A DNA stretch of 38,937 bases from Thermoclostridium caenicola (GTDB lineage: Bacteria; Bacillota; Clostridia; DSM-8532). The stretch's first letter is position 1, and each line of letters begins with the position of its first letter. The position numbers and the translations under genes are program-made. The notes below the pieces were generated by a model. That model made no database searches. It was not told where the DNA came from and saw only the letters and a program-made list of their open reading frames with translations. Location of the stretch: assembly GCF_900142095.1 (NCBI RefSeq), contig NZ_FQZP01000021.1:1-38937 (forward strand), written 5' to 3'. Below are positions 24,325-32,296 of the stretch, piece by piece.

Positions 24325-24362
24325 GCCGGAACTATTGACGGAGCTGCGTCAATAGCTCCGGC
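24325..24362. terminator. Terminator between convergent genes
   Basis: GCCGGA-A-CTATTGACG pairs with CGTCAATAG-C-TCCGGC: 15 bp with one A/C mismatch and a 6-nt loop. No long T-run follows, so it could be an inefficient terminator or an mRNA-stabilising hairpin. Confidence 0.6.
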
Positions 24363-24401
24363 ATATCATGCGAAACGTTATCTTAAGCCTCATCATATCA
24401 A

Positions 24402-25343
24402 TTAACCCAGATAAACATTTTCATTGTGCCATGCTAAGAACTCTTTCGAAGGAAGCTCATCTGCCCTATTTGGCAACACTAAAAGTCTTTGGCCATGGAA
24501 TTGATAATAAATACGACCGTTTCCATAATCCTCTTTTATTCTTCTGCTGACTTCAATCCGATAATCAGGTGCAATTGTCAAATATCCCTCATCAAAAAGT
24601 TTATGTATATCAGAACGGAGCAAAACACCGTTTTGAACATGGTGGGGACCATCTTTGGAATATGGTTTGATATGTGCTGCTTCTAATACGGGAAGCGTTT
24701 TCTCTCCACTTATTGCACAACGCCTTTGATAGGCATCGGTGACTATCACTCTAAATGCACCCTGGCCTATTCGATGTCTTACAAGTATACGTTGATAACG
24801 CGTTTCATCATTTTCATTTACTACGCTTTCTCTAGCTACTGCTTGCTCTGATATTTCTTTTCTTTCGAGTCTTTTACATATTTCTTGAAAAAGACGTTTA
24901 CCTTCACCTTCTCTTGTATCCATGATTTTTCCTACTACTGTATTAGAAGGCCAATTGTCCGGCTGAACTATCCAGTCTTTCTCCTCAAAGAAAAAAGGTT
25001 CTGTGAGAATAATGCAGCCTACATATGGATTTGCGAGATCTATTCTGTTTTTTTCCCTATATCTCCGTAATCTTTCTGAAAACTCTTCATAACTTGATGT
25101 GCCGTTTTTCTTTCCAAATGCCTCCCAAGCCAACGATATTGGCAGCAATGAGTACTTTACAAAAAAGCCACCTCCAACAATGGCATAATACGGCTTTTTC
25201 AGCTTGAATAAAAACAAATCATTTGGTATTAATGCTTTAAAAGCTGTACTACCTGGTCTCCAGAAGTTAACTTCATCGTATCTTTCTGATTTCAGGGTAC
25301 AATACCAATCATAATCGGTTAAGCCAACAAACATAGTGCCCAT
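24402..25343 (-). CDS. HNH endonuclease, putative (type IV-like) restriction enzyme
   Basis: A 313-residue, two-domain protein. Residues about 195-280 carry an HNH nuclease (HNH_2 type): CAISGEKTLPVLEAAHIKPY gives the first His, NGVLLRSDIHKLFDEG the Asn and last His. The N-terminal 160 residues (VGLTDYDWYCTL, NDLFLFKLKKPYYAIVGGGFF, YVGCIILTEPFFF, NTVVGKIMDT) have the rhythm of a PUA/EVE-like reader fold. That is my inference; EVE/SRA-HNH pairings in known modification-dependent enzymes support it only by analogy. The ATG at 25343 has GGTGAG at 6 nt. No methyltransferase is adjacent, which suits a modification-dependent nuclease. Confidence 0.82.
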   Translation of the reverse strand: MGTMFVGLTDYDWYCTLKSERYDEVNFWRPGSTAFKALIPNDLFLFKLKKPYYAIVGGGFFVKYSLLPISLAWEAFGKKNGTSSYEEFSERLRRYREKNRIDLANPYVGCIILTEPFFFEEKDWIVQPDNWPSNTVVGKIMDTREGEGKRLFQEICKRLERKEISEQAVARESVVNENDETRYQRILVRHRIGQGAFRVIVTDAYQRRCAISGEKTLPVLEAAHIKPYSKDGPHHVQNGVLLRSDIHKLFDEGYLTIAPDYRIEVSRRIKEDYGNGRIYYQFHGQRLLVLPNRADELPSKEFLAWHNENVYLG

Positions 25344-25471
25344 AAATTGCTCACCATTAAATTACTACCATTGTTTTCGTTGGCTAAAACCTGCATGAAC
25401 CGCTTGGGATTCTCAATCATCTGGTTGATACACCTTTTACTTGCCCTATAAACAAGGGTTTGGCCTCAACA

Positions 25472-25579
25472 TCAACACATCTCTTTATCTTCTACCACTG
25501 CAACAGCATCAATTTCAACCAGGCATAAAGGGTTTGCAAGGCCGGCTACCTTGAGGATGGTGAGCAAAGGCGGCTTCTT
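25472..25579 (-). pseudogene. Truncated second RidA gene (C-terminal 35 codons)
   Basis: KKPPLLTILKVAGLANPLCL followed by VEIDAVAVVEDKEMC matches the C-terminus of the intact RidA at 21602 (KKPPLITVLKVAGLANPACL, VEIDAIAVVED). Similarity starts abruptly at the Lys-Lys pair; codons before it (to 25705) are unrelated and have no start signal. The nucleotide sequences differ at many third positions, so this is a remnant of a diverged paralog, not a recent copy. Bases 25344-25471 hold a short minus-strand frame (INQMIENPKRFMQVLANENN) that looks formerly coding but is unassigned. Confidence 0.7.
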
Positions 25580-25782
25580 ATACCAACATGGTGTTTTTCT
25601 TAAACGATTAAGTTCGTTTGCAATAATGGTTTTAAGTATTTCTGCGAAGAAAAAACATTGGGCCTTGTATCTAATCGTGTCAGGCCTAAAATCGAGAAAA
25701 ACCATCCCCCTGTTGCCCTAATTCAACGTAACTTCCACCCTTCCCACCCAGCGCCGCTTTTGGGAAGATACCTTGAGTTCTT

Positions 25783-26379
25783 TTATTCATTTGAATGATC
25801 CCGGCAATAGTTTTCAACCTTATCGGCAAAAGTTCCGGAAATTTTCTCTCTCCAGTACGGAACAGAGGCTTCCAGGGATCTGAGCGCATTTTGATACTGG
25901 CTTTCCCCAAGTTCGCTCCGTATTTTATCCATCAAGTGTACCAAATCTTTATATTTCACAACGCGGGTATTGGGCTCGCCTTTCACCAGGTTGGTCAGGA
26001 CAGTCAGATAGATAAACGCGCTGCCCCGGTTCATTCCCGTCTTGATAGAAACTTCTGTGCTAAGGGGATTGATTTCGCCCAAACCTCGGGTATACCTTAA
26101 AAAAGCCTGCCATACTTCGTCAATCATCTCGGCTGTGATCTTGTTATTGGCGCGGGAACGGCTTTTTGCATCATTATCCGTTTCTTTCATGCCTTCATCG
26201 CTATCATTTTCCGTCCATTTGGGAGACACGACTGCCATAGGCATCGGTAACCCCTTCTCCAACGCTATTCTTCGCAAGTAAATGTTCACGGCCATTTCAA
26301 CATCCAGTCCGAGCGAATGAAGAACCTTTTTGGCTTCCGCCAGTACGGTATCATCAATTTGAATTTCCAGGCTAGCCAC
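25783..26379 (-). CDS. RelB/DinJ-type ribbon-helix-helix protein with long C-terminal extension
   Basis: 198 residues. The N-terminal 50 residues (ASLEIQIDDTVLAEAKKVLHSLGLDVEMAVNIYLRRIALEKGLPMPM) have the RelB/DinJ antitoxin pattern: a beta strand, two helices, and the xxxEKGLPF-like end. An acidic linker (ENDSDEGMKETDNDAKS) and about 130 further residues follow, helical and without a known toxin signature. Antitoxins of this group are usually 80-100 residues and sit upstream of a YafQ/RelE toxin, which is absent. GTG 26379 is the likely start (GGAGGT at 7 nt). It may be an orphan antitoxin turned regulator. Confidence 0.75.
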   Translation of the reverse strand: MASLEIQIDDTVLAEAKKVLHSLGLDVEMAVNIYLRRIALEKGLPMPMAVVSPKWTENDSDEGMKETDNDAKSRSRANNKITAEMIDEVWQAFLRYTRGLGEINPLSTEVSIKTGMNRGSAFIYLTVLTNLVKGEPNTRVVKYKDLVHLMDKIRSELGESQYQNALRSLEASVPYWREKISGTFADKVENYCRDHSNE

Positions 26380-26398
26380 AACGAACACCTCCATATCA

Positions 26399-26447
26399 TA
26401 CTATTTGTACTAATAATTACTATAACATATACTTATATTAAGTGCAA
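26399..26447 (-). promoter_or_regulatory. Promoter of the RelB/DinJ-like gene with TACTA repeats
   Basis: On the minus strand TTGCAC (26447-26442) and TATAGT (26424-26419) have a 17-nt spacer. Direct TACTA repeats on the plus strand begin at 26399, 26408 and 26418, close to one helical turn apart and overlapping the -10 and start region. Such arrays suit a ribbon-helix-helix autorepressor. Confidence 0.55.
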
Positions 26448-26536
26448 GATAATATAATTGTACTATCATTTTCTTGATGTTATATATGCTGTTGCCAATT
26501 AGTTATGACGCAAGAATAGGATTATAAGCAGCAGAA

Positions 26537-26565
26537 AACCCTGCTGTCATTATGTCGGCAGGGTT
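26537..26565 (-). terminator. Probable terminator of the gamma-glutamylcyclotransferase-like gene
   Basis: AACCCTGC (26537-26544) pairs with GCAGGGTT (26558-26565). On the minus strand TTTTCTGC follows. It lies about 130 nt past the stop at 26694. The rest of 26448-26693 shows nothing recognisable. Confidence 0.5.
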
Positions 26566-26693
26566 GATAAAACTTTCCGAAGCAAAACTGAACAGTAATT
26601 TGCAGCTGTTAGGTACCGGTATATCCCCTATATTTGAAAATGTCAAGCCGGTTCATGGTAACGCTTTGTACGGCAACTATGGATAATTATCAC

Positions 26694-27137
26694 TTAAGTT
26701 TTTTGTCTCTTTTCCATGAACTTTCTCCAGTTCCCATCGGGCACTAAAATCCCTTTTTCCCTAGCATATCGCTCATTGGTGTAAACGTATATCCAGCATG
26801 CCACCTCTTCCCCGTTTTCTGTCAGTATGTTCCTCATTTCCCGCACGTATAAATTGTTGCTTCTCCATTTACTATAACCCTCCAGCCTGTCAAGCGCCTT
26901 TAGCAGTTTTGCATCTATGGGAGCCACGATCTCTCCTTCAACCGTTCCATCGCCTCTCAGCAGCGCCGGATAACCCTGAGGCAGATGATAAAGCAGCCCA
27001 TATGTTTTGGCCTGCGTGATACTGTTTATCCGCCCTTCAAGGTATCTCTTGTGATTCCGGAACCCCTCCAATAGTGTCCCATACACGAATACCCTTTCTA
27101 TGACGGGCTCACTATTTGCCGTTTTATCCTCACGCAC
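26694..27137 (-). CDS. Gamma-glutamylcyclotransferase (AIG2/GGCT)-like protein
   Basis: About 147 residues with the GGCT-fold hallmarks: VFVYGTLLEG near the N-terminus (substrate loop), AKTYGLLYHLPQGYPALLRG, VEGEIV, and the catalytic-type Glu in ALDRLEGY. The family releases 5-oxoproline from gamma-glutamyl compounds or acts on gamma-glutamylamines. The start is unclear: GGAGGAGG sits 12 nt before GTG 27137, and the alternative TTG at 27161 lies inside or upstream of that ribosome site. The gene is monocistronic. Confidence 0.83.
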   Translation of the reverse strand: MREDKTANSEPVIERVFVYGTLLEGFRNHKRYLEGRINSITQAKTYGLLYHLPQGYPALLRGDGTVEGEIVAPIDAKLLKALDRLEGYSKWRSNNLYVREMRNILTENGEEVACWIYVYTNERYAREKGILVPDGNWRKFMEKRQKT

Positions 27138-27400
27138 TGCTATACGAAGCCTCCTCCCCAACTCTGAGAAATCCGCTTAATAGCGCCTATGAAGGTTTAT
27201 TCCAGATCCATTCAGGGGCAATTTACATGAGATGGAACGTCCCTGGCGCTGAGTTCCGTCAACAACATTCACACATAAGCGTACAGGAGCCCGGCATGAT
27301 TTGCAATGCAGAGAATCTTTTTAAAATAAACAGATAATATTATGCTCAGAAGTGGTATCTAAATAGAGCAAGTAAAAATTTCAGTAACAGGAGAATGGCT

Positions 27401-29395
27401 ATGAAATACTATGTTGACGTAAAAGCCGAACGAGACGGCGACGGTTCCTATGAAAGACCTTTTAAACGCATCAGCGACGCCGCAAAAATAGCACTTCCCG
27501 GGGACGAAGTGCTGGTGGCGCCCGGAATTTACCGGGAATACGTTGATCCGGTCCATTCGGGTACGGAAGAGGCACGCATCACTTATGTGAGTACCAGCCC
27601 TCTTGGCGCCGTGATTACCGGTGCGGAACAGGTTAAAACCTGGAAGCATTACAAGGACAATGTCTGGATATGCCGGATCCCAAACAGCGTCTTCGGCGAT
27701 TACAACCCCTATACGACCATCGTCTATGGGGACTGGTATTTCTCAACCCCAAACAAGCACACCGGCTGCGTTTTCCTTAACGACAGGGCGATGTACGAAG
27801 CCACAACTCTGGATGAGTGCCTCAAGGGCGAAGTATATCCATACAGCTGGGTGCCTGAAGAATCCATTTATAAATGGTATACCGAACAGGACCCGGAAAA
27901 AGACGAGACCGTCATTTACGCCAATTTCCAAGGTCTTGACCCGAACAAGGAAAACGTCGAGATCACGGTACGCCGCAGATGTTTCATGCCATCCAAAACA
28001 GGCGTCAGCTATATTACGGTCAGGGGATTCAAAATCGATAAGGCGGCCACCACCTGGGCACCGCCCGCAGCTTTCCAGGACGGCATGATCGGCCCTCACT
28101 GGAGCAAGGGCTGGATCATTGAAGACTGCGAGATTTCAAACAGCAAGTGCGCCGGCATTTCCCTGGGCAAATACTTCGATCCTGATAACGAGCACTACTT
28201 CACATACAAGCAGGTGAAAAGCCCCACCCAGATGGAACGGGATGCGGTCTGCCGCGGCCAGTACCATGGTTGGCTGAAGGAAAAGGTCGGCAGCCATATC
28301 ATTCGTCGCTGCAACATCCACCATTGCGAACAGGGCGGCATCATCGGCCGTATGGGCGGCGTGTTCAGCATCATTGAGGACAACCACATCCATCATATCA
28401 ACAATATGATGGAACTCGGCGGCGCAGAGATCTCGGGCATCAAACTGCATGCGGCCATTGACGTAATCATACGCCGCAACCATATCCATCATTGTACAAT
28501 GGGAATCTGGTGCGACTGGGAGGCCCAGGGTACACGCATCACCCAGAACCTGCTCCATGATAACCAGCGGCCGCCCTATGCCAAGCATCTGCCCGGAGGC
28601 ATGATGTCCCAGGATATCTTTGTGGAAGTCAGCCATGGCCCCACGCTCATCGATAACAATATCCTGCTGTCCGATGTGAGCCTCCGCTGCGCAACACAGG
28701 GCGTAGCCATGGTCCACAACCTCATCTGCGGCGCATTTACCAGCGTTGGCGAAGGAACCACCTGGCGCTATACCCCCTATCACATTCCGCACCGTACGGA
28801 AGTGATGGGCTTTATGACCATCCTTCACGGCGACAACCGTTTCTATAACAATATCTTTGTCCAGAAATGGCCTTCCGAGGACTACGTGGTCTATAACGAC
28901 CAGGATCCGGAGAAAGCCATGCGGGAAAACAGGGCTGTTGGCACGCATGTCTTCGACGAGTATCCCACCTACGAGGAGTGGATTGCGCAGTTCGATTTCA
29001 CGCAGTGGCCCAACATGATGGCCCTGGAACCTGTCCACTTTGGGCATCTTCCCGTCTGGAGCGAAGGCAATGTGTATCTCAACGGCGCCAGACCATGGAA
29101 AAAGGAAAAGAACAACCTGATAATCGACGCAAAGGATCGGGAGATAAAAGTCGAATTGGTGGAAAAAGACGGCCATTATTTCCTGGATACGAACATATTC
29201 GATTATATCAAGGATTTCGGCGCCCGGATGATCCATACCGAAATTCTCGGCAAAGCCTTCGAGCCCGAGCAATACTTCGAGAACCCGGACGGAACACCCA
29301 TACGCTTCGATTCGGATTACTTTGGAGACCATCGCGGAGTCCATGTCATCCCGGGTCCCTTCGCATCACCTTCGGATCATATCAAGCTGTACTAA
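27401..29395 (+). CDS. Large right-handed parallel beta-helix protein, no signal peptide
   Basis: 664 residues starting MKYYVDVKAERDGDGSYERP, a DUF1565-like beginning (FKRISDAAKIALPGDEVLVAPGIYRE). Repeated beta-helix rungs rich in Asn/His and Ile/Val follow, such as GWIIEDCEISN, IIRRCNIHHCEQGGI, IEDNHIHHINN, VIIRRNHIHHCTMGIW and TRITQNLLHDN. This is the fold of pectate lyases and several glycosidases. There is no signal peptide, so it probably works in the cytoplasm on imported oligosaccharides. The ATG at 27401 has AGGAG at 7 nt; the ATG at 27395 is too close. Catalytic class is not assignable by eye. Confidence 0.87.
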   Translation: MKYYVDVKAERDGDGSYERPFKRISDAAKIALPGDEVLVAPGIYREYVDPVHSGTEEARITYVSTSPLGAVITGAEQVKTWKHYKDNVWICRIPNSVFGDYNPYTTIVYGDWYFSTPNKHTGCVFLNDRAMYEATTLDECLKGEVYPYSWVPEESIYKWYTEQDPEKDETVIYANFQGLDPNKENVEITVRRRCFMPSKTGVSYITVRGFKIDKAATTWAPPAAFQDGMIGPHWSKGWIIEDCEISNSKCAGISLGKYFDPDNEHYFTYKQVKSPTQMERDAVCRGQYHGWLKEKVGSHIIRRCNIHHCEQGGIIGRMGGVFSIIEDNHIHHINNMMELGGAEISGIKLHAAIDVIIRRNHIHHCTMGIWCDWEAQGTRITQNLLHDNQRPPYAKHLPGGMMSQDIFVEVSHGPTLIDNNILLSDVSLRCATQGVAMVHNLICGAFTSVGEGTTWRYTPYHIPHRTEVMGFMTILHGDNRFYNNIFVQKWPSEDYVVYNDQDPEKAMRENRAVGTHVFDEYPTYEEWIAQFDFTQWPNMMALEPVHFGHLPVWSEGNVYLNGARPWKKEKNNLIIDAKDREIKVELVEKDGHYFLDTNIFDYIKDFGARMIHTEILGKAFEPEQYFENPDGTPIRFDSDYFGDHRGVHVIPGPFASPSDHIKLY

Positions 29396-29401
29396 AAAGA
29401 A

Positions 29402-29440
29402 AAGAGGACGGTTCTCATACGACAGAGGAACCGTCCTCTT
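29402..29440. repeat. REP-like palindrome with GGACGGTTC core
   Basis: AAGAGGACGGTTC (29402-29414) is the exact complement of 29428-29440 around a 13-nt loop. The same GGGACGGTT-type core occurs at 30421-30503, 32246-32262 and, with one change, 38819-38842. It lies just past the beta-helix stop and may also act as a terminator. Confidence 0.65.
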
Positions 29441-29451
29441 GTTTTCCAAAC

Positions 29452-29476
29452 GGGACAAGATCTGTCCCCTTTTTTT
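29452..29476 (+). terminator. Rho-independent terminator of the beta-helix gene
   Basis: GGGACA, a 5-nt loop, TGTCCC, then CTTTTTTT. Compact and canonical. Its arms also fit the REP-like GGGACA family, so it may be half of a composite element with 29402-29440. Confidence 0.8.
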
Positions 29477-29477
29477 G

Positions 29478-30362
29478 CTATACCAGGCGGCGGATAAGCT
29501 CTTCCTGGGAGCCATAAAGCAGGTCGATAATGGGAAGATGCAGCATGGTGTACGCGCCCGGCGCTTGCTTCACGGCAGCCCGCGCGACCGAAACCATCAT
29601 CTGAGCGGTCATGGCGGGGTTGTCGATGCTCATTTCAAAGCGGAAACGCTGGTTATGCGCAGATCCCGACGCACCCTTCCGCGTGATGGTCACGCCGTGT
29701 CCCACGTCGGTTATCGACTCCACATCGTCCACCTGGATCACATGGGTTTCGTCATGGACAAAATACGGATCCGCCTTTATCTGGGTCGCAACCGTATTGA
29801 AATCGGCGCCCTCTTCCAGCTCAACATAAACCATGCGGCGGTGCAGACCCGAGCCTACCGGTATGGTGATGGAGCGTGCATCCTTCACGCCGGGGATGGC
29901 CCGTACGGCAACGGAGTGCCCCATGCTCAGACCCGGCCCAAAGTCCGTATACGTCAGTCCCTTGGGAGCCGCAGCTTCAAAAAGCCCACGGATAGCCGAG
30001 TCAATGCCCGGATCAAAGCCCACGGAAGTAACCGCCACACTTCCGCCCTTTTTGGCTGCCGCGTCAAGCCTTGTGAACAGATCATAGACCTGGCTGTGGA
30101 TATCATAGCAATCAACCGTTGAAATACCTTTCAACAGGAGCTCTTCCGCAACATCGGGCACCTGCCGGCTCGGTATGCACAATACGGCAACCTGTACCCC
30201 TTTCAGCTCGTCAATATTGCGCACGATCGGAATTTCCCCGAGAGCGCCTTTTTCAAGCGACCGGCTGACAACACCGGCAAGTTCAAGATCAGGCGCTGCG
30301 TTGATTGCTTCGATTGCTGCCTTTCCAACATTTCCATAGCCATATACCGCAATTTTAACCAT
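29478..30362 (-). CDS. ddh: meso-Diaminopimelate D-dehydrogenase
   Basis: 294 residues. NADP-dependent conversion between tetrahydrodipicolinate plus ammonia and meso-DAP gives a one-step route to lysine and peptidoglycan precursors. The N-terminal Rossmann loop is GYGNVGKAA. Substrate-domain markers are VTSVGFDPGIDS, DFGPGLSMGHSVAV, the Arg-rich GSGLHRRMVYVE, GASGSAHNQRF, and SIDNPAMTAQMMVSVARAAVKQ. The ATG at 30362 follows AGGTGAG. putP lies upstream in the same direction, with a structured REP-like spacer (30421-30503) between. Confidence 0.93.
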   Translation of the reverse strand: MVKIAVYGYGNVGKAAIEAINAAPDLELAGVVSRSLEKGALGEIPIVRNIDELKGVQVAVLCIPSRQVPDVAEELLLKGISTVDCYDIHSQVYDLFTRLDAAAKKGGSVAVTSVGFDPGIDSAIRGLFEAAAPKGLTYTDFGPGLSMGHSVAVRAIPGVKDARSITIPVGSGLHRRMVYVELEEGADFNTVATQIKADPYFVHDETHVIQVDDVESITDVGHGVTITRKGASGSAHNQRFRFEMSIDNPAMTAQMMVSVARAAVKQAPGAYTMLHLPIIDLLYGSQEELIRRLV

Positions 30363-30420
30363 ATAAACTCACCTCTCCATCAAATCATACAAATCCTGTT
30401 TTTCCATGTCAATAAAAGCT

Positions 30421-30503
30421 TTGGGACGGTTTTCACCGGCCTGGCGGATGATATCCGCCCTCTGCATGCACCAGCAGGCAATGCAAACCTGAAACCGTCC
30501 CAA
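30421..30503. repeat. Composite REP-like element between putP and ddh
   Basis: TTGGGACGGTTT (30421-30432) is the exact complement of 30492-30503, enclosing about 59 nt. The enclosed part holds its own perfect hairpin GGCGGAT-GAT-ATCCGCC (30443-30459). The outer arms share the GGGACGGTT core of the other palindromes here. A folded RNA in this spacer could attenuate or stabilise ddh messages. Confidence 0.65.
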
Positions 30504-30534
30504 CAGCCCTTTCAACCCGGTATTTTCTTCTGCA

Positions 30535-32096
30535 TCAGCACTCGTAGGTCTTGGCGGCTTCGAATTCGTCCAGAATAGCCTGGTCCGGCTTTTTGGTCAA
30601 AAGCGAAACCACGACGATAGCAATACATGAGAGCACAAATGCCGGGAACAGTTCATAGATGGCAAATACGCCGCCAAGTTTTGAAATCAGCTTGTTCCAG
30701 ATGAATACCATGCTGCCCCCGGTGACCATGCCCGCAATGGCGCCAGCCCGCGTTGTTCTCTTCCAGAACAGCGAGAACAGGATGATGGGACCGAAAGTGG
30801 CACCAAAGCCTGCCCATGCGAAGGATACCACCTTGAAGATAACGCTGTCTTCATTCAGGGCGACAACAATGCCGAACAGTGAAACCAGCAGCAAAGTAAT
30901 GCGCGAAACCAGCATGATCTGTTTGTCAGTCGCATCCTTTCTGAAGATGCCTTTATAAATATCGCGTGCAACTGCCGATGATGCGATGAGCAGATAAGAG
31001 TCCGAAGAGCTCATTGTGGCAGCCAGGATACCCGACATGACGATGCCCGCCAGAAATGCCGGAAGCAGTCCGGTGGACATGACGATGAAGATGTTTTCCG
31101 AGCTGCTACGTGTCAGCAGTGCGGCAGGATAAAGCGTTCTTCCGGTGAGCCCGATAGCGACTGCGGCAAACAGTGAAATGACGCACCAGACGATGGCAAT
31201 ACGCCTGGACTTCTTCAACTCGGAAGATTTGCTAATAGCCATGAACCTCAAAAGTACCTGGGGCATGCCGAAATAACCGAGACCCCACGACATGATGGAG
31301 ATAATCGTCAACAGGCCGTATTCTCCGGCCGGTCCGAAAAGGGGATTACCTGCCGGATCCAGCTGCTGGACGCCATCCGCCATCTGGGGCTGTGCAATGC
31401 CAAAGAATTCAAAAAAGCCCGGGATCGATTTGATATTGTCAAGGATTGCCGGGATCCCGCCGGCAGCGACCACACCGACGGTCAGGACCGAACAAAGCGC
31501 TATAATCATCACGATGCCCTGCAGAAAATCGGTGGCGCTTTCAGCAAGAAAACCGCCGAGGAACGTGTACAGGATAACAATGATCGCGCCGATGATCATG
31601 ACGATCTGGTACTGCATGCCGAACAATGTGCTAAAGAGTTTTCCGAACGTCACAAAGCAACTTCCCGCATAAACCGCAAAGAATACCAGGATGAACAGCG
31701 AGGCAATTGTCAGGATGATCTTTTTGTTTTCCTTGTAGCGGTTGCTCAGAAATTCCGGTATGGTAATAGCATTGCCCGCCAGGGTGGAATACCTGCGAAG
31801 CCTTTTTGCAACAAAAAGCCAGTTTATGTAGGTTCCGGCCGCAAGACCGATGGCCGTCCATATGGCATTACTGAGGCCGAACCAGTAGGCTACACCCGGG
31901 AGCCCCATCAGCAGCCAGCCGCTCATGTCCGAAGCCTCTGCGCTCATGGCCGCGATCCAGGGTCCCAGTTTTCTGCCGCCGATGAAGTAGTTGTCAGAGC
32001 TTTCATTTGCCCTTCTCATATAATACAGGCCTATCGCGACAACAACAGCAAGGTAGACACACATGCAACCAGAATCCGAATCTGTTCCCCACTCAT
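30535..32096 (-). CDS. putP: Sodium/proline symporter PutP (SSS family), apparent frameshift near the start
   Basis: A 13-TM sodium:solute symporter. YFIGGRKLGPWIAAMSAEAS, SGWLLMGLPGVAYW and the GGFLAESATDFLQG helix are PutP hallmarks. The long frame starts at ATG 32064 (509 residues) with no ribosome site and lacks the first half of TM1. At 32096 an ATG 8 nt after AAGGAG encodes MSGEQIRILVAC, the expected PutP N-terminus, but it is out of frame with the rest. One extra base near 32062-32066 would join them. This is either a genuine single-base deletion or a sequencing error. Confidence 0.9.
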
Positions 32097-32245
32097 GTTT
32101 CTGTCTCCTTAAAGCAATTTTTCTGCCATTATACCAAAGTTTCGCGAGGATGAAAAGTAATACGGTGCAATGTTATCACTTTACTGTGATAAAGATAGAA
32201 ATGTATGAAAAAATTCTCCCTGTCCACAGCATAAATAACTCTCAC

Positions 32246-32296
32246 AAGAACCGTCCCCGTGGAAAAAGAAAAACCACGGGAACCATCCCCGTGGTT
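32246..32296 (-). terminator. Terminator of the PPDK-like gene, next to a REP-like half-site
   Basis: On the minus strand AACCACGGG, a 7-nt loop and CCCGTGGTT (32296-32272) are followed by TTTCTTTTT. The TAA stop of the upstream gene lies inside the first arm. Just beyond, 32262-32246 reads CCACGGGGACGGTTCTT, which carries the REP-like core and can form an alternative 7-bp stem with the terminator arm. Confidence 0.8.

Noticed and set aside
25686..25910. 74-codon minus-strand frame as a toxin partner of the RelB/DinJ-like gene
   Set aside because: Overlaps the antitoxin-like gene in another frame, has no toxin motif and no ribosome site.
28136..29344. 402-codon minus-strand open frame
   Set aside because: Antisense to the beta-helix gene; His/Asp/Met-rich translation is a mirror of its rungs, with no family resemblance.
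30421..30503. Riboswitch (lysine type) upstream of ddh
   Set aside because: The fold is two simple nested stems with a REP-like core and lacks the five-helix lysine-riboswitch elements.
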